NCBI GenBank assembly: GCA_902470765.1
Contig: CABRHW010000023.1
Span: 1 to 33,420 of the forward strand
Direction: 5' to 3'
DNA length: 33,420 nucleotides
Origin: an uncultured Collinsella sp.
GTDB taxonomy: Bacteria; Actinomycetota; Coriobacteriia; Coriobacteriales; Coriobacteriaceae
A model generated the notes under the pieces. It had not been told where the DNA came from and did not search any database. It was given only the letters and a program-made list of their open reading frames with translations. Positions 15,957-24,503 of this stretch are shown here, piece after piece (position 1 is the stretch's first letter; each line of letters begins with the position of its first letter). The position numbers and the translations under genes are program-made.

Positions 15957-17769
15957 GGCGCTCACCCCCTTCCAAGGGCGATCCGCTGGGAACGGAGGAA
16001 AACGGATCATTCGCGCAGCCATCGTCGCTGGCGTCCGCGTTCCCCGCAAACTCCATCTGCGAGGCGTAAATCTCCTGGTAGATGTTGTCATCCGCCAGCA
16101 GTTCCTCGTGCGTGCCCACGCCGTGGACACGACCGTCGTCCAACACCACAATGCGATCGGCATCCATGACGCTCGCGATGCGCTGGGCGATGATGAGCAC
16201 GGTCGTATCGGGAATCCGAGCGATGTGCTCGCGAATCTTAGCGTCGGTCGCCATATCGACCGCGCTGGTGGAGTCATCAAAAATGAGCACGCGCGGATGC
16301 TTGAGCAGCGTGCGCGCGATGCACAGGCGTTGCTTCTGGCCACCCGAAACACCGGCGCCGCCTTGGCCCAACTCGCCGTCCAACCCGCCGATGCGATCAA
16401 GGAACTCGTCCACGCACGCCGCGCGGCAAGCCGCGAGGAGCTCATCGTCCGACGCCTGCGGATTGCCCCACTGCAGGTTCTCGCGCACGGTGCCCGTGAA
16501 CAGCACATTCTTTTGCAACACAATGCCCACGGCATCGCGTAGGGTCGCGAGGTCGTAGTCGCTCACATCGTGTCCGCCCACAAGCACGGCGCCCTCGGTG
16601 GCGTCGTACAAGCGCGCAATCAGCTGCACAAGCGAGCTCTTGCCCGAGCCCGTGCCGCCGAGGATGCCCACCGTCGAGCCGCTCTCGATGCGAAGGTCGA
16701 TATGCTCGAGCACATCCTCGGCTGCATCCGCGCGGTATTTAAAGGAAACGTCGCGAAACTCGATACTGCCGTCCGCTGGCTCCGCAGTCGCGAGGTCTCC
16801 CGCAGGGTTGGCGATAAAGGGCTCCTCATCGAGCACCTCTGCGATACGGCCCACACTCGTGAGAGCGCGCGTGAGCAGCAAAAACACGTTGGAAATCATC
16901 ATGAGCGAGTTCATAATCAGCAGCACGTAGCTCATAAAGCCCGTGAGCGAGCCCACGCCCAAGCGGCCTTCGATGATCATGCGGCCGCCAATCCACAAGA
17001 TCGAGAGCGCAGCCACGTACATCGAGAGTTGGAACACCGGCAGGTTGAGCACAGCGGTGCCAAAGGTCTTGGTCGCCGTGCCAGCGAGCTCGGTATTGAC
17101 GGTGTCGAACTTGTCGCACTCGTGCTCGGCGCGCACGTAAGCCTTCACGGCGCGCACGGCGGTAAGGTCCTCTTGCACCACGCCGTTGAGGTGGTCCATC
17201 GAGGTCTGGAGTTGGCGGTAGAGCGGGCTCACGCGCACGGTAATGATACCGAGCACGATGGCGAGCATCGGCAGAATGACGGCAAAGACCGCCGCGAGCT
17301 CGCGCGAGAGCGCAAAAGCGTAGACGAGGCCCATGACCAGATTTACCGGCCCGCGCACCATGGGGCGGAAGCCGTTACCTACGGCGTTTTGAATCACGGT
17401 GATGTCGGTGGTCATGCGAGTGACAAGCGAGCTGGCGTCGTAGTTGTCCAGATTGCCAAAAGCGAGCGTCTGGATCTTGCGATACTCGGCCTCGCGCAGG
17501 TTAGCGCCCAGCCCCGAGGCAACGCGGGCGGACGTGCGTGCATAACCCAAGCCAAGTACCAGCGAACATGCGGCGCATACCAGCATATACGTGCCCTGCA
17601 ACAGCATGTAGTTGATGTCGCCCGCGGGCACGCCCACATCGATGATATTTGCCATGATGACCGGGATAAACAGCTCGAGCGCCGTCTCGGCAGTCACAAA
17701 GAACACGCCGAGCATGGCGTCGCGGCGGTATGCCCCCAGATAGGAAAACAAAATCTTGAGATTGCGCAC
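15949..17769 (-). CDS. ABC exporter half-transporter, subunit with degenerate catalytic site
   Basis: A 606-aa half-transporter, first in the two-gene operon; it starts at a GTG (17769) after GGGGGATGA. Six membrane helices occupy about 10-310. Walker A is GGTGSGKSS, the signature is VSGGQKQR, and Walker B is VLIFDDSTSAVD, where Asp replaces the catalytic Glu; the switch position reads IIAQRIASV, with Gln instead of His. This matches heterodimeric exporters (TM287/288, BmrCD), where one of two ATP sites is inactive. The partner downstream has the intact site. The C-terminal 30 residues are acidic and variable. Confidence 0.92.
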   Translation of the reverse strand: MRNLKILFSYLGAYRRDAMLGVFFVTAETALELFIPVIMANIIDVGVPAGDINYMLLQGTYMLVCAACSLVLGLGYARTSARVASGLGANLREAEYRKIQTLAFGNLDNYDASSLVTRMTTDITVIQNAVGNGFRPMVRGPVNLVMGLVYAFALSRELAAVFAVILPMLAIVLGIITVRVSPLYRQLQTSMDHLNGVVQEDLTAVRAVKAYVRAEHECDKFDTVNTELAGTATKTFGTAVLNLPVFQLSMYVAALSILWIGGRMIIEGRLGVGSLTGFMSYVLLIMNSLMMISNVFLLLTRALTSVGRIAEVLDEEPFIANPAGDLATAEPADGSIEFRDVSFKYRADAAEDVLEHIDLRIESGSTVGILGGTGSGKSSLVQLIARLYDATEGAVLVGGHDVSDYDLATLRDAVGIVLQKNVLFTGTVRENLQWGNPQASDDELLAACRAACVDEFLDRIGGLDGELGQGGAGVSGGQKQRLCIARTLLKHPRVLIFDDSTSAVDMATDAKIREHIARIPDTTVLIIAQRIASVMDADRIVVLDDGRVHGVGTHEELLADDNIYQEIYASQMEFAGNADASDDGCANDPFSSVPSGSPLEGGERHA

Positions 17770-17810
17770 GCAGGTTCATCCCCCATCAAACGTTGTTCGC
17801 AAACCCACGT

Positions 17811-17838
17811 ATTATGGCGCGCCGTGCGGCGGTGTCAA
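17811..17838 (-). promoter_or_regulatory. Promoter of the ABC exporter operon
   Basis: Minus strand TTGACA (17838-17833), a 16-bp spacer and CATAAT (17816-17811). Transcription would start about 35 bp before the GTG. The perfect palindrome GAAATCGATTTC (17846-17857) lies just upstream of the -35 and differs by one base from the LacI-type operators of the KDG region. Confidence 0.75.
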
Positions 17839-17958
17839 GTGTTCCGAAATCGATTTCTGCAAGGCTAGTGCAGGCGCTAAGCTCGCAAGGTGCATCTCTG
17901 TATTCAATTGGAAATGAACGCGAGCGCGACTTTTTTCGCCCCGCTGCCAACATAAACC

Positions 17959-17994
17959 TTGACTCTACAATCGTTGTAGGGTTTTCACTACACT
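17959..17994 (+). promoter_or_regulatory. MerR-type promoter of the MATE gene
   Basis: TTGACT (17959-17964) is followed by the dyad CTACAATCGTTGTAG (17965-17979) and, after the 19-bp spacer typical of MerR-activated promoters, by TTCACT (17984-17989). The dyad lies wholly within the over-long spacer, as in BmrR, Mta and SoxR targets. No MerR gene is adjacent in intact form. Confidence 0.6.
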
Positions 17995-18029
17995 GGTAGC
18001 AAAACGAACCCAGCCAGAAAGCCCCGCCC

Positions 18030-19376
18030 ATGGAACACGACCTCACACGCGGCAATGTCCTCAAGACCATCGCGGTCTTTGCCCTGCCCTATATGCTCTC
18101 GTACTTTTTACAGATGCTCTACGGCATGGCCGACCTGTACATGATGGGGCAGTTTAGCGGCGCCGCCGGCATCACCGCCGTGGGCAATGGCGCGCAGACG
18201 CTCTATATCATTACCGTAACGCTCGTGGGCCTGGCCATGGGAACGACAGTTATCGTCGGCCACGCCGTGGGTTCGCGTCGGTTTGACCGCGCCGAGACCG
18301 CCATCGGCAACACCATCACGCTCTTTATGGGTGTCTCGGTGGTGCTGGCCGCTATCTTGCTCGCACTGTGCCCGCAGATCGTGGCGCTCATTGGCACGCC
18401 GGCCGAGGCGGTCGAAGGCACCGCCGCCTACCTGCGCATTTGCTTTATGGGCATTCCGTTTATCGCCGCATACAACATTCTTTCGGCCATCTTTCGCGGG
18501 CTGGGCGATTCGCGCTCGCCCATGTACGTGATTGGCGTGGCATGTATCATCAACATCGCGCTTGATTTTCTGTTTATCGGCCACATGGGGCTCGGCCCCG
18601 TGGGCGCGGCGCTCGGCACGGTGACCGCGCAGACGGCGAGCGTGGCCCTCGCGCTCGTGTGGCTCAAGAGCCGTCGCACAAACATCCACGTTAAGCGCAG
18701 CGACCTGCGCCCCCAGCCCGAGGTGCTCGGCAGCATTCTTAAGATCGGCGTGCCCGTGGCCGTGCAGGACGGCTGCATCCAGGTGGCGTTTATGTTCATC
18801 ACCGTCATCGCCAACCACCGCGGCCTGGTTGATGCCGCCGCCGTGGGCCTGGTCGAAAAGATGATCAGCTTTTTGTTCATTGTGCCGAGTTCCATGGGCG
18901 CTACCGTCAGCGCGCTCACGGCGCAAAATGCCGGCGCGGGCAAGGGCGATCGCGCGCGTCAGGTACTCAAGGACGCCATGACCATCTCGGTGGTGTACGG
19001 CTGCCTGATCACGGTGCTGATGTGGCTGGTGGCGCCGGCGTTTATCGGCTTTTTTGCCAAGGACGCTGCAGTAGTCGCCGCCGGTACCGGCTATATGCGC
19101 AGCTATATTTTCGACGCAATTTTTGCCGGCATCCACATTTGCTTTAGCGGCTTTTTCGCCGCATACGGCAAGAGCTACATCGGCTTTGCGCACAACGTGC
19201 TGGCCGTGGCCCTCATTCGCGTGCCCGGCGCTTGGCTGCTGTCGAACGCCTATTCCGACACGCTGTTCCCCATGGGTATCGCCTCGCCGTGCGGGTCGAT
19301 TCTGTCGGCGGTCATCTGCGTGATTGCATTTACCGTGCTCAACCGCCGTGGGGCTTTTGACAAACTGGTAGCGTAG
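18030..19376 (+). CDS. MATE family multidrug/cation antiporter
   Basis: A 448-aa membrane protein with about twelve helices. It opens MEHDLTRGNVLKTIAVFALPYML and continues LYGMADLYMMGQF, which is standard for MATE exporters. The internal repeat is visible at ILKIGVPVAVQDGC near residue 235. MATE proteins export drugs or metabolites using a sodium or proton gradient; the substrate is unknown. The ribosome binding site is weak (AGAAAG). It diverges from the ABC exporter operon, and the 260 bp between them hold a strong promoter for the ABC genes and a MerR-type promoter for this gene. Confidence 0.92.
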   Translation: MEHDLTRGNVLKTIAVFALPYMLSYFLQMLYGMADLYMMGQFSGAAGITAVGNGAQTLYIITVTLVGLAMGTTVIVGHAVGSRRFDRAETAIGNTITLFMGVSVVLAAILLALCPQIVALIGTPAEAVEGTAAYLRICFMGIPFIAAYNILSAIFRGLGDSRSPMYVIGVACIINIALDFLFIGHMGLGPVGAALGTVTAQTASVALALVWLKSRRTNIHVKRSDLRPQPEVLGSILKIGVPVAVQDGCIQVAFMFITVIANHRGLVDAAAVGLVEKMISFLFIVPSSMGATVSALTAQNAGAGKGDRARQVLKDAMTISVVYGCLITVLMWLVAPAFIGFFAKDAAVVAAGTGYMRSYIFDAIFAGIHICFSGFFAAYGKSYIGFAHNVLAVALIRVPGAWLLSNAYSDTLFPMGIASPCGSILSAVICVIAFTVLNRRGAFDKLVA

Positions 19377-19390
19377 CGGGGCGACGCAAA

Positions 19391-19471
19391 ATCGCCCTGA
19401 TCGACGACATCATCAGCGACGACCCAGCAACCTACGTGACGCAGATCACGGTGCCGGTCTCTCTAGGCTAG
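19391..19471 (+). pseudogene. Possible C-terminal remnant of a GyrI-like/MerR-family effector domain
   Basis: Fifteen bases after the MATE stop, a frame of 26 codons reads IALIDDIISDDPATYVTQIT and then VPVSLG before TAG. This matches in style the end of BmrR/GyrI-like small-molecule binding domains, which finish with an aspartate-rich turn, a tyrosine-valine-threonine strand and a final -PV. There is no start codon and no upstream part. It may be a decayed regulator of the MATE gene. The resemblance is from memory and short, so it could be chance. Confidence 0.35.
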
Positions 19472-19642
19472 ACCGAGCCTCGCCTCTAACTCGGTCAACG
19501 CCTCAAAGGCATCGCGAGATGCACCCGCCGCGCGCTCGCGCTCGGCAACGCAAATTCGCATCATTAAGCGCTCTTTTGCCTGCACTTGGGAATGCCTCGC
19601 GCGCCCTTCCGCCTGCGAGCAATTGCGATTCTCGATATCCAT
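19463..19642 (-). CDS. Small 59-residue protein translationally coupled to ligA
   Basis: The ATG at 19642 shares its A with the TAA stop of ligA (TAATG), so ribosomes finishing LigA can restart here. The product begins MDIENRNCSQAEGRARHSQV and ends in DAFEALTELEARLGLA. It is charged, rich in Arg, Glu and Ala, with no membrane segment, probably helical and perhaps coiled-coil. I recognise no family. The TAATG junction, an open frame to a proper stop and actinobacterial codon use support a real gene. It overlaps the proposed regulator remnant by nine bases at its 3' end. Confidence 0.6.
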   Translation of the reverse strand: MDIENRNCSQAEGRARHSQVQAKERLMMRICVAERERAAGASRDAFEALTELEARLGLA

Positions 19643-21870
19643 TACGCCTCCGGCACCTCACCAGTCGCCAGGATCTGCTCGAGCGCGTCCTCGTCCAGCA
19701 CGGGCACACCCAGCTGCTCGGCCTTGGTAAGCTTGGAGCCCGCTTTGGGGCCGGCGACCAGATAGCTCGTCTTCTTTGACACGCTACCCGAAACCTTGGC
19801 GCCGAGTACCTTGAGCGCCGCACCTGCCTCGTCGCGCGTGCGGTTGACGAGCGTGCCGGTGAGCACGAAGGTCAGACCCGCAAGCGGCTGTGCGTCGGCG
19901 AGCTCGCCCGCCACGCCAGCTTCGGCCGCGGCTTGCGCATGAGCGGCGCCCAAGTCGACCTCGAGCGAAAGGCCCGCTTGGCGCAGACGTTCCAGCACGG
20001 CAAGGTTCTCGGGCACGGCCAGGAACTGCTTGACGCTCGCCGCAATCTTGGGACCGATGCCCTCGCACTCGGCGATATCCTCTTCGCTCGCCAAGATAAG
20101 CTTGTCAATCGACAGGAATCGCTCGGCGATGACCTCGCCCACGCTCTTGCCCACGTGACGGATGCCCAAGGCAAACAGCACACGACCGAGCGGCTGGCTC
20201 TTGGACTTGTTGAGCTCGGCGATGATTTTCTCGGCCGTCTTGAGGCCTACCGGGATGGGATCGCCCTTCTTAACGCCCTTTTTGCTATTGGTGCTCGCGT
20301 ACACGCGGCCCGTGTCCAGGCCTGCGATGTCGTCGACCGTGAGCTGGTAGAAGTCCGCGACATCGTGGATCAGCCCGGCGGCGATCATCTTGTCGACAAT
20401 CTCGTCGCCCAGGCCGTCGACGTCCATGCAGCCGCGGCTCACCCAGTGGAGCAGACGCTCCTTGAGCTGCGCGGGGCAGTCGATGGAGACGCAGCGGTAA
20501 GCGACCTCGCCATCCTCGTGGACCACAGGGCTGCCGCACACGGGGCAGACCTCGGGCATCTGCCAGTCAACACTGTCGGCCGGGCGCTTATCGAGCACCG
20601 GGCCCACGACCTCGGGGATCACGTCGCCTGCCTTGTGCACGATGATAGTGTCACCCTCGCGCACGTTTTTGCGGCGAATCTCGTCGATGTTATGCAGCGT
20701 GGCGCGCGCGATGGTGGAGCCGGCGACCGTCACCGGGTCGAACTCGGCGACCGGCGTGAGCACACCGGTGCGACCCACCTGGATGCGTATCTCGCGCAGG
20801 ACGGTCTGCTTTTCCTCGGGCGGGAACTTAAAGGCGATGGCCCAGCGCGGCGCGCGGGCGGTAAAGCCCAGGTCGAGCTGCTGCTGAAAGCTATCGACCT
20901 TTACGACCACGCCGTCGATGTCGTAGTCCAGGTCACCGCGATGTTCGAGCGCCTGAGCACAGAACTCGTGGACCTCGGCCGGCGTGGCGCAACGAGCCAC
21001 GTTGGGGTTGACGCTAAAGCCGGCGCTACGTAGCCAATCGAGGAACTCGCGCTGGCTGTGGACGTGCAGCGGGTCGGTATCGGCGATGGCATAGATAAAG
21101 GTAGCGAGATCACGGCGCGCCGTGACCTTGGGATCCTTTTGGCGCAGGCTGCCGGCGGCGGCGTTGCGCGGGTTGGCGAAGGGGTCGCGGCCCTCGGCAT
21201 CGGCCTCTTCATTTAGACGAACAAAGCTGCCCTTAGGCATGTAGACCTCGCCGCGCACCTCAATAGTACGCTCGCGGTCGGCGCCCATGTGGGCGAGCGC
21301 CGGCTCGGACAGGTGCATGGGCACATCCTTGATAGTGCGCACGTTGAGCGACACGTCCTCGCCCGTGGCGCCATCGCCACGTGTGGCCGCACGTACGAAG
21401 GTGCCGTTTTGGTAGGTAAGGGCCACGCCCAGGCCGTCGATCTTGAGCTCGCAGGTATAGGTGACGCTACCGGCGCCGAGCGCATCCTCGGTACGTTGGA
21501 GCCACGCGTCGAGCTCGTCCAGGTCCATGGCATCGTCCATGGAATACATGCGTGCCATGTGCGTTACCGGCGTAAACTGCTCGCTCACGTATCCGCCCAC
21601 ACGCTGGGTATAGCTGTCGGGCGTCACCAGGTCGGGGTAGGTCGACTCGATTTCCTGCAGCTCAACGAGCATTTTGTCAAAGGCGGCGTCCGTGATCTCG
21701 GGCGCGTCGAGCATGTAGTAGCGGTACGCGTGGTAATCGAGCTCGTGGCGCAGCTCGGCCGCGCGCGCTGCCGCCTGGGCACGGGCATCGGCCGGTGCGG
21801 CGGCATCCGCGCTCGCGGGCGTTTCGGTATCGATGTCCACGCCGTCACCAAACAGGCTCGATTGCTCCAT
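19642..21870 (-). CDS. ligA: NAD-dependent DNA ligase
   Basis: A 742-aa enzyme that seals nicks in replication and repair using NAD. The ATG at 21870 follows GAAGGAG; a longer frame to 21990 adds an unlikely Arg-rich stretch. After a 30-residue Ala/Asp-rich lead come the Ia domain (HELDYHAYRYYMLDAPEITD), the adenylation motif CELKIDGLG with the active Lys, the OB domain, a four-cysteine zinc finger (CPVCGSPVVHEDGEVAYRC, then CP), helix-hairpin-helix repeats (ALGIRHVGKSVGE; CEGIGPKIAASV) and a C-terminal BRCT domain (LAGLTFVLTGTL). All parts of a complete LigA are present. A 59-codon gene is coupled behind it. Confidence 0.97.
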   Translation of the reverse strand: MEQSSLFGDGVDIDTETPASADAAAPADARAQAAARAAELRHELDYHAYRYYMLDAPEITDAAFDKMLVELQEIESTYPDLVTPDSYTQRVGGYVSEQFTPVTHMARMYSMDDAMDLDELDAWLQRTEDALGAGSVTYTCELKIDGLGVALTYQNGTFVRAATRGDGATGEDVSLNVRTIKDVPMHLSEPALAHMGADRERTIEVRGEVYMPKGSFVRLNEEADAEGRDPFANPRNAAAGSLRQKDPKVTARRDLATFIYAIADTDPLHVHSQREFLDWLRSAGFSVNPNVARCATPAEVHEFCAQALEHRGDLDYDIDGVVVKVDSFQQQLDLGFTARAPRWAIAFKFPPEEKQTVLREIRIQVGRTGVLTPVAEFDPVTVAGSTIARATLHNIDEIRRKNVREGDTIIVHKAGDVIPEVVGPVLDKRPADSVDWQMPEVCPVCGSPVVHEDGEVAYRCVSIDCPAQLKERLLHWVSRGCMDVDGLGDEIVDKMIAAGLIHDVADFYQLTVDDIAGLDTGRVYASTNSKKGVKKGDPIPVGLKTAEKIIAELNKSKSQPLGRVLFALGIRHVGKSVGEVIAERFLSIDKLILASEEDIAECEGIGPKIAASVKQFLAVPENLAVLERLRQAGLSLEVDLGAAHAQAAAEAGVAGELADAQPLAGLTFVLTGTLVNRTRDEAGAALKVLGAKVSGSVSKKTSYLVAGPKAGSKLTKAEQLGVPVLDEDALEQILATGEVPEA

Positions 21871-22045
21871 AGCGGCACTCCTTCGCTCGATTTCAAACGG
21901 ATACAAGAGTACCACCGGTCGCGATGGAGCCAAATCGCCCTTTCCAACCGCACCGAATCGGCAGCCGCCAGACCGGGGTGGGTCGCGCAATCAAACCATG
22001 CCCTTGCCATTTCCAAATGATCCGTTTTCCTCCGTCCCCAACGGA

Positions 22046-22092
22046 TCAATAAGAAAAGAGGGGCTGTCCCGCGCTGGCGGGACAGCCCCTCT
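22046..22092 (-). terminator. Intrinsic terminator after the htrA-like gene
   Basis: A perfect 16-bp stem (22057-22072 with 22077-22092, arm AGAGGGGCTGTCCCGC) with a 4-nt loop is followed on the minus strand by TTTTCTTATTG. It is 27 bp after the protease stop codon. Confidence 0.9.
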
Positions 22093-22118
22093 GGCTTCGG
22101 CATGTGCGAAATGGCTCG

Positions 22119-23582
22119 TTAGTAACCCTGGCCGTAGCCCTGACCCTGGCCCTGCTGGCCCAGCAGTTCCTCCAGGTACTGACGCAGCTGCTCGTCGGTG
22201 ATGCTACCATTGCCGGTGTCGGTCGAGCTGTCGTCCTGCTGCTGGTTCTGCAGCTCCTCGTCGGAACCCAGCTCGACGGTGACCTTCTTCTCTTCCTTGC
22301 CGCGCACGAGTGTGATCTCGACCTTCTCGCCCACCTCGTGGCTACGCAGCGCAATGATCAGGCCGTCAGCACTCGTGATCTCGTCGTCACCCAGCTTGGT
22401 GATGACGTCGCCCTCCTGGATGCCGGCCTTGGCAGCGGGGCCGTCCTCGACAACGCTCGCCACATACGCGCCGCTATCGGTGCTCAGCTTGTTGGTGCGG
22501 GCGTTGAGCGCGTTGACACTCGAGAGCGTGGCGCCCAGGTACGGATGGACCGGCGTCTTGCCGTCGATAATCTGATCGGCAATATTCTTGGCGTAGTTGA
22601 CCGGAATGGCAAAGCCAACGCCCGAGCTGGAGCCCGAGTAGCTCTCGATGAGCGAGTTGATGCCCACGAGCTCGCCGTTGTCGTTGACGAGCGCACCGCC
22701 GGAGTTGCCCGGGTTGATGGCGGCATCGGTCTGAATCATGTTGGCATAGATGGTGTTGCCGCTGGTAGAGCTCATGGCCGTGGAGCGGTAGAGCGCCGAG
22801 ACGATGCCGGTGGAGACAGATTGCTCGTTGCCGAACGGCGAGCCGATCGCCATGACCCACTCGCCCACGTTGAGCTTGGAGGAGTCACCGATCTCGATCG
22901 GGGTGAGCTTGGAGGAGTCGGCGTCCTTGAGCTTAATGACGGCCAGGTCGCTCGAGGCGTCGTTACCTACGAACTCGGCCTCGTAAGTGGTGCCGTCGTC
23001 CATGGTCACCACGTACTGGTCGTAACCGTCGACCACGTGGTTGTTGGTAAGGATGTGGCCCTCGGTATCGAGCACCACGCCCGAGCCGACGCTGCCCGAG
23101 CTATCCGATTCGTCAGCAGACTGCGAAAGCGAGCTGCCCTGACTGCCGCTCGAAGTCGCGGTAATGGAAACCACGGAGGGCAGCGCCTTGGCAGAGACGG
23201 CCTCGGCCAGCGTGGTGTCCTCGGAGTCGATGGTGATCTTTTGCGTCGACGATCCCGAAGCACCCGCCGTCACGGCATTCTTGCCGCCACCGATATCGAG
23301 TGTGCCGCTCATGATAAGCGCGATGACCAGCAGGGCGCCGCAGGCGCAGCCGGCAAGCGCTGTAATAAAGATCGGCAGCTTTTTGGTCTTGGTCTTGACC
23401 ACCGTGTGCTTGTTCACGACCTGTTGACCGCCCAGCGGCTTGCCGGTCTGCGTATCGTAGGCCTGCACGTAGGGAATGTTGTTGCCGTCGGCAGGCGTCG
23501 ACTCCACCTGCACGCGCGGCTGCTGTTGGGTCTCGCCGGCGTTGCCCGCGTCCTGGGGACGCTGGGAATCGTTCTCGCTCAT
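22119..23582 (-). CDS. HtrA/DegP-like membrane-anchored serine protease with PDZ domain
   Basis: A 487-aa protein of envelope quality control. The ATG at 23582 follows AAAGGAT. A hydrophilic N-terminal cytoplasmic part (about 1-65, Gln/Pro-rich) leads to one membrane helix (LPIFITALAGCACGALLVIA). The trypsin-like domain has His in LTNNHVVDGY, Asp in SSDLAVIKLKD and Ser in AINPGNSGGALV. A PDZ domain follows (LGATLSSVNALNAR ... GIQEGDVITKLG). The last 45 residues are Gln/Gly-rich and end GQGQGYGQGY, which is unusual and looks disordered. It forms its own transcription unit between hairpin terminators. Confidence 0.94.
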   Translation of the reverse strand: MSENDSQRPQDAGNAGETQQQPRVQVESTPADGNNIPYVQAYDTQTGKPLGGQQVVNKHTVVKTKTKKLPIFITALAGCACGALLVIALIMSGTLDIGGGKNAVTAGASGSSTQKITIDSEDTTLAEAVSAKALPSVVSITATSSGSQGSSLSQSADESDSSGSVGSGVVLDTEGHILTNNHVVDGYDQYVVTMDDGTTYEAEFVGNDASSDLAVIKLKDADSSKLTPIEIGDSSKLNVGEWVMAIGSPFGNEQSVSTGIVSALYRSTAMSSTSGNTIYANMIQTDAAINPGNSGGALVNDNGELVGINSLIESYSGSSSGVGFAIPVNYAKNIADQIIDGKTPVHPYLGATLSSVNALNARTNKLSTDSGAYVASVVEDGPAAKAGIQEGDVITKLGDDEITSADGLIIALRSHEVGEKVEITLVRGKEEKKVTVELGSDEELQNQQQDDSSTDTGNGSITDEQLRQYLEELLGQQGQGQGYGQGY

Positions 23583-23599
23583 AGCTGCGATCCTTTCGT

Positions 23600-23635
23600 C
23601 AAATAACCAAAGGCCCGCCAAACATGTGGCGGGCC
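23600..23635 (-). terminator. Terminator-like hairpin in the htrA leader
   Basis: GGCCCGCCA (23612-23620) and TGGCGGGCC (23627-23635) form a 9-bp stem; the minus strand continues TTTGGTTATTTG. It ends only about 10 bases before the htrA ribosome binding site. It is either a late terminator of the upstream regulator gene or an attenuator of htrA. Confidence 0.6.
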
Positions 23636-23754
23636 ATCATTGTTCACGTTGAGTTGTACCCCAATATGCGGGCGCACGTGTATGAAAACGCAATCTTTTA
23701 GGAAGGCTTAAGTTCTGCTGCAAACTCGAAGGGAACCCGCACCTGCGGCAAAAC

Positions 23755-23787
23755 CACCACAAAGGTGCCTGTCCCCTTTGTGGTGGA
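23755..23787 (-). terminator. Hairpin repeat CCACCACAAAGG after the response regulator gene
   Basis: Perfect 12-bp arms (23755-23766, 23776-23787) and loop TGCCTGTCC, nearly identical to the copy at 10093. It begins three bases after the stop codon and is followed on the minus strand by TTTT. Confidence 0.8.
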
Positions 23788-23790
23788 AAT

Positions 23791-24453
23791 CTAGTCCTTA
23801 AACAGATATCCCACGCCGCGGACGGTGGTGATGTGTGCCGCGATCTGCGGGCCCACCTTGGAGCGGATGCGTCGAATGTGCACGTCGACGGTACGCGTGC
23901 CGCCGCAGTACTCAAAGCCCCACACGCGGTGCAGCAGCACCTCGCGGCTGTAGGCGCGGTTGGGGTGCGTCGCCAAAAAGCTCAGCAGCGAGTACTCCAT
24001 CAGCGTCAGGTCGATGGGCTCGTTATCGAGTGTCACCTGGTAGGTAGCCAGGTTAATCTCGAGGTTATCGATATTGAGCACATCGTCGGCGGTGACGGTC
24101 TCCTCCTCGCCCATCAGGCGCTGCGCGCGAGCCTTGAGCTCATTGGGCGTCGCCGTGGGGCATACAAAGTCGGCATGCGCGTGATTCGGCAGGCGCAGGG
24201 TGCCGAGCGCCTCGTCGTCGACGATCACCAGCATGGGGACACCGCCGCGATCGTCAAGCCACTTGGCAATCTGGTCGATGCGGTCGCTGCGGATGCCATC
24301 GGAATCGAGGATCAGCAGGTCAAAGTCATGCGCCGCAGTTGGCGAATCGGGAGTGGCCAGGCTCACCTCGACACCCAGGGTGGTCGTCAGGCTGCGGGCA
24401 AACTCGTGGAAGCGCGTCGTGCGCGCCATGAACAGGGCACTCTTTTCGGACAT
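23791..24453 (-). CDS. Atypical GlnR-like response regulator, OmpR-type winged helix
   Basis: A 220-aa DNA-binding regulator. The start at 24453 is set by TTGGAGG. The N-terminal receiver-like domain (1-115) lacks the usual acidic pair at its start (ALFMARTTRF instead of a V-D-D motif) and has Pro where the conserved Lys should be (FVCPTATPNEL). It keeps an Asp in LLILDSDG. The C-terminal winged helix (about 125-220) is textbook: LTLMEYSLLSFLATHPNRAY, GGTRTVDVHIRRIRSKVG, VRGVGYLF. These losses and the GGTRTVDVH helix recall actinobacterial GlnR, the nitrogen regulator that works without phosphorylation. It lies 50 bp behind the glutamine synthetase gene, with no histidine kinase nearby. The GlnR role is inference. 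Confidence 0.8.
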   Translation of the reverse strand: MSEKSALFMARTTRFHEFARSLTTTLGVEVSLATPDSPTAAHDFDLLILDSDGIRSDRIDQIAKWLDDRGGVPMLVIVDDEALGTLRLPNHAHADFVCPTATPNELKARAQRLMGEEETVTADDVLNIDNLEINLATYQVTLDNEPIDLTLMEYSLLSFLATHPNRAYSREVLLHRVWGFEYCGGTRTVDVHIRRIRSKVGPQIAAHITTVRGVGYLFKD

Positions 24454-24503
24454 ATCGGCCTCCAAAGAAATGAGCTCAATCGTACTGGAACAAGCCAGCG
24501 CGA

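Noticed and set aside
15957..16535. N-terminal extension of the second ABC subunit (825-codon frame)
   Set aside because: The extension lies inside the first ABC gene in another frame; the real start is the ATG at 15956, in an 8-bp overlap.
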